From NCBI GenBank assembly GCA_002989075.1, contig PSQN01000006.1, positions 1,873,018-1,937,017 on the forward strand: a DNA stretch of 64,000 nt, given 5' to 3'. This stretch comes from Arthonia radiata (Eukaryota; Ascomycota; Arthoniomycetes; Arthoniales; Arthoniaceae). Each line of letters begins with the position of its first letter. Position 1 is the first letter of the stretch. The notes under the pieces were generated by a model. The model was not told the origin of the DNA, did not search any database, and worked only from the letters and a program-made list of their open reading frames with translations. Of the stretch, positions 21,821 through 32,568 are shown in pieces. Position numbers and translations under genes: made by a program.

Positions 21821-23984
21821 ATGTCCGAAGCTCAACAGACCAGCTCCGACTCCGCTCCCAAGCCTGAGCCTGCCGCTGCATCTCCTCCCATGGCTCCCTT
21901 CGCCGGCGTTACTCCTGGTCAGTTCCTTTCACGTCATCAACGTGACTGGCGACGCTAACATGACCTGTCTAGATCCTGCTGCCGCCGCCCAGAAAGAGAA
22001 AGCGGACAAGGAAGCAGCTGACAAAACCAAGGCTGAGAAAGAGAAGGCAGAAAAGGAGAAAGCCGATAAAGAGGCTACCGACAAGGCTAAGTCCGACAAG
22101 GAGAAGGCGGACAAGGAAAAGGCCGAGAAGGACGCTGCTGACAAGGCCAAAGCGGAAGAAGAGAAGACCGACAAGGACGCTGCCGAGAAAGAGGCTGCCG
22201 ACAAGGCCAAGTCCGACAAGGAGAAGGCGGACAAGGAAAAGGCAGAGAAGGACGCAGCTGAGAAAGCCAAAGCTGAGAAAGACGCTGCTGACAAGGCCAA
22301 AGCGGAGAAAGAGAAAGCTGACAAGGACAAGGCGGAGAAGGAGGCTGCTGAGAAGGCCAAGGCTGAGAAGGAAGCCTCCGAGAAGGCCAAGGCCGAGAAA
22401 GAAGCCTCCGAGAAAGCCAAAGCTGAGAAGGACAAGGCGGATAAGGAGAAGGCCGACAAGGAAAAGGCGGAAAAGGAAAAGGCTGAGAAAGACAAGGCAG
22501 AGAAGGCCAAGTCCGAGAAGTCCTTCATCGAGAAGGCCGCAGCGGCTGTTGAGAAGGCCAAGTCTGACAAGGACAAGGCCGACAAGGAAAAGACCGAGAA
22601 GGCCAAGTCCCAAAAGGAGAAGGCTGAAAAGGACAAATCTGAAAAGGACAAGGCCGGCAAAGCCAAGTCCGAGAAGGCCAAGAAGAAGAAGTCAGACAAG
22701 GCTACCAAAGCTGGTGCTGATCACCATGACAAGACACCACTCGAGAAGGCCGCTGCCGCCGTCAAAAAGTCCAAAGCTGCTCAAGACAAGAAGGAGAAGA
22801 AGAAAAAGGACAAGGCTTCAGGCTCCGACAAGGCTTCTGGATCGGAAGCGGACGATGACACTGACACCAGTGACAGCGATGACGATGAGATCGTCGTTGT
22901 CATGGAGACACCAGCAGACAAGCCAGTTGAGAAGCCAGCTGAAAAGCGCTCTGACAAACCCTCTGACAAGCCCGCCGACAAGCCCGCCGACAAGCCCGCC
23001 GACAAGCCCGTCGAGAAACCCGCCGACAAGCCATCCGAAAAGCCCGCCGACAAGCCGGCAGAGCAGCCAGCTGAGAAGAAGACTGAGACAGTCGTTGTCG
23101 AGCATGACAAGTCTTCATACAAGCCAACCGTCGTGGTAGTTGAACAAGCGAAGAAGTCTAGCGATGCACCTCCTTCCGACAAGCCTGCAGACAAGCCTAC
23201 GACTGTGATTGTCGAAGACAAGAAGACGGCTGATAAGCCCGAGGGTGAGCAGCAAAAGACTGTCGTTGTCGAGAAAGACAAGACCACAATTGTCGAGAAC
23301 GACAAGTCAACTGACAAGTCCTCCACCGTCATTGTCGAGGAAAAGAAGGCAACTGACAAGCCCGCGGCTGAGCAGCAAAAGACGGTCATCGTCGAGAAAG
23401 ACAAGACCACAATTGTCGAAAACGACAAGTCAACTGACAAGTCCTCCACGGTGATTGTCGAAGACAAGAAGGCTGCCGAGAAGCCTGCCGAAAAGCCTAC
23501 CGTCATCGTGGTCGAGCACGACCAGCAGCAAGCCACCTCTCAGCCACCACCTCCCAAGCAAGTTGTCATCGTCAATGATACCAAGAAGTCCGAGGACAAG
23601 CCCGCCATTGTCATCGTCAAGGACGAAAAGAAGACAGGCCAGCAAACCGTTATCGTTCATGAGCAGAAATCCGACTCGCAAGGAGGAACCACTCAGCAGG
23701 TCATCACCACCACCCCACCTCGTCCCATGACGCAGCGCACGAACACTGAGACCACAATCAACAAGTACACGAAAAGTACCACCTCTGTGCGCACGCGGCG
23801 CAGGATGCACTACTTCTTTCGCAGGGCACAACTGTGGTTGCTCGGGGTCAAGGGCGAGGACGATCAAGAAACTTACGTCCAGCAAAGGCTGCTCGACGCG
23901 CGCTCGGCCAACGAACAGAACAAGCGCTGGAGAGACAGAATCCGGGTCTACTGGTGGGGTGAGGGTGCATTGACGGAGATGTGA
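21821..23984 (+). CDS. Lys/Glu/Ala-rich repeat protein, unrecognised
   Basis: Two exons (21821-21917, 21973-23984), 702 residues. After a Pro/Ala-rich start (to about 33), residues 35-280 are built of short EKAKAEKEAADK-like units, predicted as a very long charged helix or coiled coil. A Ser/Asp patch (SGSEADDDTDTSDSDDDE) follows. Then come DKPADKP repeats (12-base DNA unit at about 22970-23020) and a 41-residue repeat with VVVEKDKTTIVENDKSTDKS, seen twice in full at DNA period 123 (23271 and 23394). The last 80 residues differ: non-repetitive, basic and aromatic (RRRMHYFFRRAQLWLLG, RVYWWGEG), likely the functional end. No signal peptide or membrane span. I cannot assign a function; the composition resembles stress-related disordered proteins. 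Confidence 0.8.
22970..23460 (+). repeat. in-frame tandem repeats of 12 and 123 bases
   Basis: Within the repeat-protein gene, a 12-base unit reading AAGCCCGCCGAC is repeated about four times around 22970-23020. Further on, a 123-base unit starts at 23271 and again at 23394, with few differences. Both keep the frame (4 and 41 codons), so they likely grew by unequal exchange under selection for an open frame. Confidence 0.75.
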
Positions 23985-24145
23985 GCCCTTGCCAAAGCTC
24001 AGCAATGCTTTGAGGAGTCTTCGTGTTGGCAACGTTGAAGTACAGATTGGTCTGAGGCTTGTATGTGGAGGATGGTGTGAATGGCAGTGAACATTTCCTT
24101 TATTAGCTACTGCCCTGAACAGATGATCTTTGCGTTGGCTGTCAA

Positions 24146-24534
24146 TCACGATTGTAGTGATGCCATTGACCTTGCCACGTCCTCCCTCGCCCTGTACAGC
24201 TCAGAGCGCACGCTTGACTTTTCGGCTGATGCTTTCTCCCCAGCGAATTCACGCTTCACTGAGGAATATAAATCCGTCAGTGTGTAAACACGCCCGAGAT
24301 CTATGTCGGTCTCATTCGCATGGATCTTCGGAGTATCTGCATCCTGGTTTGCTCCAGGCTTCGCAGACACAAGCGCCAGGGCATGATCCGGATCCTGCCT
24401 GCCGTGAGTACTCACAATGGATTGGGTGCGGACGGTTTTCCACTCACACAAACGCCAAGCGAAGTGAGATCCGAGAGCACGGAAGCGACGGAAAGCGGAG
24501 CTATATTCGGCTTCGAGTCTGTTTTGTTGCTCAT
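24146..24534 (-). CDS. probable small two-exon gene, unrecognised
   Basis: Exon 1 (24534-24448) begins with a well-placed ATG (CAAAATGAGC) and gives MSNKTDSKPNIAPLSVASVL and a further nine residues. A 53-base intron with perfect GTGAGT donor and CAG acceptor leads in phase to exon 2 (24394-24146), starting DPDHALALVSAKPG and ending with a helical charged stretch (SELYRAREDVARSMASLQS). Total 111 residues. No membrane span or signal peptide. I do not recognise the family. The layout (short Ser/Val helix, linker, C-terminal LYRAREDV helix) looks like a small fungal protein rather than a random frame, but the support is only the splice-site fit and amino-acid composition. It is convergent with the repeat-protein gene and divergent from U2AF. 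Confidence 0.5.
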
Positions 24535-24989
24535 TTTGCTTGCAGATGGGTAATATATGCGTCGAACGATCATCTCGAAAGATCGTACGGCTCCTTGCAA
24601 GGAGTCGTGGGTGAAGGGGTAACTACCGTTTACAGAAATGTGTGATGGTATTTTCTTCAGCCCAACGGGGCTGCTCAAGGCTAGCTCATCGCGACTCGCA
24701 AACTCTCTTCGTAGAGTTGATTGAGCTTCACTGCGTCGCCAACATACGTCCATTGCTTCTCTCGTAGCTTGTATCTCCCAATCAGACCCCAGTTTTCCAT
24801 TTACTCACGGCAACCCTCCTTGCAGGTTGATTCATCTGCACCGGGACCAGGCATAGCGCCCCGCCTACAAACCCATACGCCTTGGCCTAGCCTTTCACTC
24901 TTTACTCGACATCTCTGTACCCCGTCTTCATTCGAGGCATTTAAGCGGCATCACATTAGTCTGATTAGGGAGACCAACAAGGCTCAACC

Positions 24990-27123
24990 ATGAGCGGCGA
25001 CGCCTACGGTAGAGGTAAGGATATGTTCCTATTTTCCAGGCTTAGCCCGTATCGTCACTTGAGCACTGTCCAGAGCGCATTCGCAGCGACGCGCGTCGCT
25101 ATTACAAAGTTATTGAAGTAGCGCATGGCTTGATGCCCGTCTTGCCAGACGAGATAGAAGGTCACGGCGACGATGAGCGGCCGGTGCTCATCAATTCCCT
25201 GCTCTTGCCTGAGATCAAGGAGGAGGAATACAGTTTCTATAGTTTTTGGTGGGACAATTTCCGCTTGCAAGCTAAACATAATTCAGGTTCCGACCGCTAC
25301 GGAGGCTCTCGGGAGCACTATGTGAGTTGAAGCCGCCAGCAACGCCAGTCTTGTGCGCACCGAAGCTAATAATGATCACATAGCAATCTTCGCGAGGAAG
25401 CCGAGACGATCACCGTGACCGAGGAGATCGCGATCGCGATCGAAGGCACCGCTCTAGATCTCCACACCACCGCCCACGACGCGATTACGAGGGCGACACC
25501 TACTCTTCCAGCCGCGACTATCGAGAGCGAGAGCGAGAAGACCGATACAAAGACCGCCGCGAGGATCGAGCATGGGATAGGGACCGACATCGACGTGACA
25601 GAAGAGGTGAAGATGACCGCCCTCCACGACGCGACCGCGACCAGTTAGATGATCGCCAACGCCAACGCGAGGATAGGGAACCGCGTGGGGGTGGCATGGG
25701 AGGAGGCGGGGGCGGTGGTCGCGATAGAGAGCGCAAGAGGAGTGCCAGTCCACCCAAGAAGAAGCGCGAGCCTACACCAGACCTGGCACCGTTTCCAACG
25801 ATCCTTGAGCGCAAGAGGCGTATGACACAATGGGATATCAAGCCACCTGGATACGAGAACATCACAGCAGAACAAGCAAAGCTCTCTGGCATGTTCCCAC
25901 TGCCTGGTGCGCCTCGCCAACAGCCGATGGATCCCAAGCAGCTCCAGGCGTTCATGGGAAGTTCAGGAAGCACAGCACAGTCCACCGCGCTGAACCCTAC
26001 GATGGCCAAGCAGTCCAAGCGGCTCTTTATCTACAATATCCCTCAATCAGTGGTCAGCGATGCGAACAGCCTAGCCGATTTCATCAACCTCCAACTAAAC
26101 GGATCAAATGTCGTCAGTGCTGACGATCCCTGTACATCATGTAAACTCGGACCTGGAGGAGAATACGCGTTGTTAGAGTTCAAGACGCCGGAAGACGCGA
26201 CCGCTGCTCTGGCACTCACCGGCATCGACATGCACGGTGGTGATACTGAGATGACGAATGGGTCTGCGAATGGTGCTTCTGCCGGTCTCGACATTCGGAG
26301 ACCAAAAGATTACATTGTACCGCTGAACGTTGACAGCTCAGACGCTCAGCTGAACGCGATCAAGGATAGTCCTCAGAAGATTTGCATCACGAACATCCCT
26401 CCATATTTGACGGACGACCAGATCATGGAACTGATCCAGGCATTTGGTGCCGTGAAGGCGTTTGTGTTGGCTAAGGACATTGGGACCGATCAGTCGAAAG
26501 GCTTTGCATTCTGCGAGTATACTGACCCCGCTGCCACCGACATTGCCGTTGAGGGACTGAACGACATGGAGCTCGGCGATCAACATCTGAAGGTGGCGCG
26601 AGCGAGTCTTGGTGCTACTCAAGCAGCCAACTTTGGTGGCGCTATGGGAGTCAGCGCAATGTCAATGCTAGCTGGCTCTACTACCAACAATGCCGATGAG
26701 TCGACTGGTCGTGTGCTGCAGCTGTTGAACATGATCACGGCGGATGAATTGATGGATGTTGTGGAGTATCAAGGTATGTATCGCGCAACAGATTACTGAC
26801 TAAACCAGACTAACCTGTCTACAGAAATCTGTGAGGATGTGAAAGAAGAGTGTGCAAATTACGGCACCATCCTTGAAATGAAGGTTCCACGCCCAACAAG
26901 CCAGGGTGGTCGCTCTGCTCCCGGCGTTGGCAAGATTTTCCTCAAGTACGAGGACAATGCGTCGGCTCAGAAGGCGCTGTCGGCGCTAGCTGGGCGGAAG
27001 TTTGCGGACAGGACGGTGGTAGTGACGTGGTTTAGCGAGGTAAGGCGCTATAGACACCCTCAGTGTATTGTCACAAATGCTAACATTTACTCTCAGGATT
27101 ACTTCAATGTGGATGCGTGGTGA
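24990..27123 (+). CDS. U2AF2: U2AF large subunit (U2AF65), splicing factor
   Basis: Binds the polypyrimidine tract and recruits U2 snRNP to the branch site. Five exons (24990-25014, 25287-25321, 25384-26773, 26825-27039, 27097-27123) give 563 residues. An Arg/Ser/Asp-rich RS-like region covers about 20-145, with SASPPKKKREPTPDLAPF at its end. RRM1 starts at KRLFIYNIP (about 231), and RRM2 at KICITNIPP (about 352) with the RNP1-like KGFAFCEY. The C-terminal UHM domain (about 465-563) holds the acidic helix and ends in ADRTVVVTWFSE DYFNVDAW, typical of U2AF65. The first exon is only 25 bases and followed by a 272-base intron. The 450 bases upstream are the promoter and a C/T-rich leader; I see no other gene there. 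Confidence 0.95.
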
Positions 27124-27644
27124 TCGGGGAGACGAGCTTTCAAGATCATCGAAGATTGCTTCTCGGCTCAATGAGCTTGTATCAGTACGAGGCAACGCAC
27201 GTTGTCGGGCAGGCCGGCTTTGGCTGGGGAGTTCTCAAAAGCGACAGGCAGACGATATGAAGTTGACATTCCAGGAACAAGAACACGGTGCGCAGAATCC
27301 ATACCAGCGTTGGGTGATCGCTGACGGAGAGCAGCCATGCTATTTTGTCTTCTCAGCTTGTAGTAGCGAAACCTTTTGCATTGAGATTCAAACCCGCCAG
27401 ACGCCGTTGGCTTTAGTATGTATAGCTATCTAGCTTTCTGCATGCCCGTCTTCTCCACTTTTGCCATTGAACAACGCCGGTGCCTTCGTTGCCCCCTTTC
27501 ACCTCGCATAGCCAAGCCACTTTGAGACACCCCTGCACAGCCACAGCTCGTACTCGAACTCCCAAAACCTGTTCTTTCTCCTCCCACAACGTATGTAATT
27601 CATTTCAAACTTGAAGCTACCTTCAAAGCGGCTCCAAACCCACA
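27124..27644. other. 520-base intergenic region before SEC9
   Basis: Between U2AF and SEC9, both on the plus strand. It holds the U2AF 3' region and, from about 27430, a C/T-rich stretch typical of a fungal promoter and leader. No gene, repeat or RNA recognised. Confidence 0.4.
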
Positions 27645-29090
27645 ATGAAGAAATTCGGCCGCAGCAAAAAAGACAAGAGTGAGGATGGCCTGGAAGAGAC
27701 GAAGCGCTCCGCCCTGTTCGGCGGCCGCAACAAGTCCAAGTCGCCGGCACCACCTTCAGCCAACCCCTACGCCGTCACCTCAAACAATCCAGACCCGTAC
27801 GCAAAGCCATCACCGGGATATGGCGCACCTCCTCCGTACGGTGGCCCTGCGCATGGAGCCCCTGTAGCCGACAATCGCGCTCGCAACGAGAAGTCCCCAG
27901 TCCCGCCTGGCGGCTACGGTGGTCAACCACCACGAGGCTTTGCAGCTCCCTCGCCTGGATATGGCGGAGCCAGTGGATATGGCGCCAACAATACGTATGG
28001 CGGTCCTCCTTCAGGCCAGCCGCAAGGGCAGCAACAAAGAGGAGGTGGATACGGAGGCATGGGCCAAGACGACCCGAACAAGGACACTCTGTTCGGCGGA
28101 GCAAAAGACCGATACGACAAGCAGCTGAAGCAGCAACAGCAGCAACAAATGCAAGGACAAGGCCTGCCTCCAGAAGACCAGGGCCAGCTCGGCGGCGGTG
28201 CCAGCGGTAGCGGCTACGGCGCAGACTACGGCGACCAAGGCTACGGGCGACCGTACGAAGAGCGTCAATTGACCGTAAGCCTCCATCCACCACCCCGTTC
28301 ACATACCTCTCACTAACAACCCCTCCTCAAGGCCGAAGAAGAGGAGGAAGAAGACGTCCTCGGCACCAAAGACCAAATCCGCACCCTCAAGCGCGAAGAC
28401 GTCTCCTCCACGCGCAACGCCCTCCGCATCGCCCAGCAAGCCGAGGAGACCGGCCGTGCGACCCTCGAGCGCCTCGGCGCCCAGGGCGAGCGCATCCACA
28501 ACACCGAGAAGAACCTGGACCTCGCGTCCTCGCAGAACCGCCTCGCGGAGGAGAAGGCCCGCGAGCTCAAGCACCTCAACCGCAGCATGTGGAACCCGAG
28601 CATGCAGAACCCGTTCACCAGGAACAAGCAGGCTAGAGACAGAGACGAGCAGATCTTGAAGACCAATGCCGCGGAGCGAGAGAGGCGGGACGCCACAAGG
28701 GCGGCGGCGTGGGCGAGCCAGAACCGCGCGTCGGAGCGGGAGCGGGATTTGCGGGGCCCGGCGGCCGGGGCGGAGAAGCAGAAGCAGCGGCTGGCGGAAC
28801 GGAGTAAGTATCAGTTTGAGGCGGATAGTGAAGACGAGAACATGGAGGATGAGATTGCGGGGAATTTGGATGATTTGAGCAGGGGTGTCGGGGCGCTGAA
28901 GACGATTGCGACGGCGATTGGGGATGAGGCGGATGTGCAGAATCGGCATTTGGGGCGTGTGGCGAATAAGGTGAGTTATCGGGTTGATTGTTTCGCGCGG
29001 GGTGTGGAGAAGTGCTAATGTGTGTGATAGGTTGATCGTACGGATGATGAGATTGCGCTTAATCGGGGCAGAATTGATCGGATTCATTGA
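27645..29090 (+). CDS. SEC9: SEC9 / SNAP-25-type t-SNARE
   Basis: Plasma-membrane Qbc-SNARE that pairs with syntaxin (Sso1/2) and synaptobrevin (Snc1/2) to fuse secretory vesicles. Three exons (27645-28274, 28332-28970, 29031-29090), 442 residues. The N-terminal 200 residues are a Gly/Pro/Tyr-rich, disordered extension (GYGAPPPYGG-like units) as in fungal Sec9. SNARE helix 1 lies at about 215-280, with its central Gln in LGAQGERIHNTEKNLDLA. The NPF motif sits in NPFTRNKQ. SNARE helix 2 is at about 375-440, with central Gln in EADVQNRHLGRV, and ends DEIALNRGRIDRIH. No cysteines for palmitoylation are seen in the linker, as in yeast Sec9. The last intron is inside helix 2. Confidence 0.95.
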
Positions 29091-30461
29091 GCATGGCGGG
29101 GGTGGGGATAGTATGAGGGGTGTGGAAAGCATTGAGAGCGGTGATCGAAATTGCATGGTATGCGGTGTTAATAGGCCTGGGCAGCATGAACACGGAAGGC
29201 GTAGTTCTATGAGACCTTCTTGATACTATTCGGAGGTGCAGTTCGCGCGTGCCCAAATCAACACGTCTCGTAATCACACATCGTCAGGAACGGAACAGGA
29301 TCATGCCGACTCGAGGACAGCGGAACTATCGAGGAGCCTCAACAGTCAGACTTCGCTGACGTTCACAGACTGAGAACGCCCTCGTTGCTCTATCGAGCCC
29401 AACGAACGACGCAAGAGATGCCTCCCAACAGCGTTGTCGCACAACACCATCTGCGAGACGCGAGCCAGGCGTCACTCTATGCCGCCACCTCACTCACCGC
29501 AGGAATGCTCCTTTACAAGCAGTCCCAGTACTGCCACTGCCCTCCGAACCCCATTCCCAGCCCGCACCGCTATCAAACGCAGCAAATCACGTCTTGCCCA
29601 TTCTTTCCAGCCTCCGTCGCCCCTACGACGCCAATTTCTCACATCTCTCTTTGCTCCTCTTCAGATATCGTCTCTCCGGCCGAACTCTCCGCAGAACGAG
29701 GATGTGCTGCTGACAGTCAACCCCATGCAACGCTTGAACAAGCTGCTTCAATCCTTTTGCGCACTGGTTGTCCAGAAGTTTCTGCTCTCCCACGACTTCT
29801 AGCCTTCTCCGACATATTGTTCATGAGTAGTGTCAGAGTCAAGGTGTCAGACCCGTAGCGCACGCTTTGAGTATTGCCAGCTTGATTGCTGAGGGACAGG
29901 CATGGTAACCTCTATGTACGTGAGAGCGACAGTCGGTTATTTGGATTTGTTTTCGTCACACGAAGGGGTGTGGGCTTGACTCTTCGTCCTTCACCCCTCT
30001 GTCTTTCTCTTTCGACTTGTCACAATTTCTGAATTCTCGCACTCGGCTTTAGGCTTTTCGTCTGTCACTGTTTGGTAACGGAAGTTGGGCTCTTGGTTCT
30101 TCCCCAGGTCGACGTGTATCAGACGAGACGAAGGGGTTGAGTGGGTATAAAGATGGTAATGTGTATGGGTTTGCAAGGCGTGGGAAACCAGATGGCGAAG
30201 GCTGGGATGGAGGGGCGATGGGTGGCAAGAGGCAGGCGTCGATGGTAGTATGCGTGCGGCACTCGTACGGAATAATTTACATATCTCATGCTCGAAGAAG
30301 TGTCGCATGTTGGACTTCACTCTCCTCGTTCGTCATCTCTTGATCCCACCATCCCTCTCTTCACTGAATCCGTTCGTATGCCATGTGGTTTCCATCTTGT
30401 ACCTGAGCTTCCCTATCATTCAGCACCATTTTGTTCCCTGATCGACGATTCTGACTCCGCT
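29091..30461. other. 1.37-kb intergenic region with weak frames
   Basis: Between the stops of SEC9 (+) and of an unnamed minus-strand gene. Two overlapping plus-strand frames exist at about 29409-29858 (Ser/Pro/Cys-rich) and 29479-29802. The second would give 107 residues with a basic RRQFLTSLFAPLQ stretch faintly like a mitochondrial presequence. They share the same bases, neither matches a family, and neither has supporting splice sites. I leave them uncalled. No repeat or RNA gene is evident. Confidence 0.4.
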
Positions 30462-31838
30462 TCATATCTCATACACCCATTCGTTGCTCCAGAATTCCAG
30501 GATCCCCTCGGCCACTTCGCCGTCGTCGCCGTCGTCTCGGAACGCCTGCGCCAGAGAGTCTCGACCCTCGGACGTCCGCATGGCTGCTGCGAACATTTGG
30601 ATGCTCGGATAGAGGTCGGTGAGGAGGAGGGTGTGATGCTCTGAGAGGGGTTCGTTGATTGTGGCTGTGGGGAGGAGGGTTTGGATCGCTCTGGGACTGT
30701 TGTAAGTATGTGAGTCGTCCGGGAAGACGTATGAGGTCATTGATGAGATCAGAATGAGCTAAAAGGGTAGTGTGCTTGAAATCAGGTGGTCTACTCCTTC
30801 CAGCTCCATGGAAGAAGGGAGGGAGCAACAGTGCGTGACGGCCACAGGTAACAGGGCGGGTGAGGCGAGACCACAAACGAAGCTCAAAAACATACCTCTT
30901 CGCCAACTCCCTCTCCTCTCTCTCCTTCTCCTCCGCCCCTTTCCTCTCTTCCTCCACCTTCCGCCTCCACTTTCCCACCAGCGCCTCACATTGCTTCCTC
31001 AACGTCGGCACTAATTGCTCCAACCCCGTAATCGGCACGATCACCAGCCGCCGCAACCGCTCATCATGATGCGCAATCACCGCCGCCTGCAGCTGTATGT
31101 ACGCTTTCCACGGGCTACTGTGACTGTCTTCAGCTTGTGCGTACACGGAGATGGCAGATTGGACGTGACGTTGGGAGGCGTACTTTTGCATGAGGGGCGC
31201 GGGGACGTCTTCGAGAGCCTCGTCTTTGGAGTTGGGGTGCGGCTTCGGGAGGCTAGGCTGCGCGCAGGGGATGCCGAGGCGGCGGGCGAGGGCTGTGGCG
31301 GTGGTTGGAGGGGTGGGCGTGGGCGCGAGGAGGAAGATGATGGCTGTGTCGAGGTGGTTGGACGGGGTGATGGGCTGATTGGTGGGGTACTTCGAGGGTG
31401 AGATTGGCTGGGCGGCGAGAGCGGCCAGGCGGTTGATGGTCGACTCGTAGGCGGATGGGGCAAGGTCTGATGTCGCGAGGAGAAGTACATTGAAAGTATG
31501 CTTGGGGCCGCTTGCTGGAGGCTGCGGGAAGCGAGCGAGCGTCGTGGCTGGTAAAGAGGAGCGCTTCGTACCACTTGCGAAGAGCGTGTCGAAGTCGGGT
31601 GGTGGGACCTGGCTGACGGTTTGAGCGTGAGGGCGTGGTGTTCGGGGTTCAGCTAGGGTGAGCGGTGTGATGATAGAGACGTCGTAGTTGTTCCGGTTGG
31701 CTTCTTGTAAGGTGTAAGAGGCAAGCTGGAGAGGCGTGAATTGGAGTACTTGCCGTGAAGGTCCAGACCCCTTGGGTCAGACAGCTGAGGGATGACGGAG
31801 ACCCAGTGTGGCGAGTTCCGTAACCTTGAGCTATACAT
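30462..31838 (-). CDS. uncharacterised fungal protein, 5' end unresolved
   Basis: The 3' part is solid: a long exon in one frame down to 30896, donor GTATGT, acceptor CAACAG, and a last exon 30696-30462. The frame can be followed upstream to about 31775, reading QVLQFTPLQLASYTLQEANRNNYDVS near its start, then SSLPATTLARFPQPP, KHTFNVLLLATSDLAPSAYEST, a Pro/Thr-rich stretch, a helix VQSAISVYAQAED, and a charged coiled coil RRKVEEERKGAEEKEREE. The last exon ends EGILEFWSNEWVYEI. I do not recognise the family. There is no ATG at the start of this frame, so at least one more 5' exon is needed; an ATG at 31838 or one near 31938 are candidates, but no junction I tried was convincing. No membrane span or signal peptide is visible. 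Confidence 0.6.
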
Positions 31839-32568
31839 GACTTTTGGCAGAAGTCAAGGTGTCGAGATCAGGAAAGGACGCAAGTGTTGTACAGCTATAG
31901 CAACGGCAAAAGCAAAGGGACGACATGGAAAGTTGGAAAGAAGATGTGAAGAGAGTGCAAGTGGCAAGGGTTGGAGGTGGATGAGGAAATGTCGGTCTCT
32001 TGCTGCGGGAGCGGTGAAGAAGATCTTCTGAAGACACACACCAGTCACCGACTTTTTGCGCAGGAGCAGCAGGTCAGTCTGTTTTTGAAGAGGCCTGAAA
32101 GGGTGAGGCTAATATACGTGGGTTGTGGTGGACGACAATGTGACCGAATGCATAGATAGTCGTCGTATCCACCCACGCCAGCCGCTCTCAGCGATGATAA
32201 TACAATCACAGACAGGCACGCTATGTCATCTCTCTCAGGGCCTGTCTGCCTACTGTAACAGTACCTGTGCGCCTGAGTTGCCCTGAAGATGATGCTCCAG
32301 ACCTTGGGCTTTGGTCGACTGTCTATGGCCATCTTGTATGATATACATGCGTCAATGAGCAACATCTCGACCAATGCAAAAGCAGCACGACAGTAATCGA
32401 TGCCTTTTCGGTCCATTCTTGATGCTACCACGTCCATGTCGTGGCTTTCCGGCGAACTGAAAAGATATGCAGGCATCCGTCTCGATGACCTCACCAGATC
32501 TCTCGTGCGCCATCTAATGCAGCCAAAATGCCATGCATATGCAGTGTAATGTAAATTCTCCGATCGTG
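31839..32568. other. 730-base intergenic region, promoter side of the unnamed gene
   Basis: Lies upstream of the unnamed minus-strand gene and downstream of the DUF726 gene, also on the minus strand. The part next to 31840-32050 is C/T-rich on the minus strand and is probably leader, possibly including a first exon of the unnamed gene. Nothing else recognised. Confidence 0.35.

Noticed and set aside
21929-22708. Long Ser/Phe/Leu-rich open frames on the minus strand opposite the repeat-protein gene
   Set aside because: They are the reverse image of Lys/Glu/Ala codon repeats (AAG/GAG/GCC), which leave the other strand free of stops. No family resemblance and no start or splice support.
24721-24993. 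90-codon plus-strand frame upstream of U2AF
   Set aside because: It overlaps the U2AF start codon in another frame and lies in the C/T-rich leader; no resemblance to a protein family.
28299-29156. 285-codon minus-strand frame opposite SEC9
   Set aside because: Low-complexity Leu/Arg/Pro shadow of a coiled-coil coding exon; SEC9 on the plus strand is unmistakable.
29409-29858. Two overlapping plus-strand frames after SEC9
   Set aside because: Both share the same bases, composition is Ser/Pro/Cys-rich, and neither has homology I recognise or splice support.
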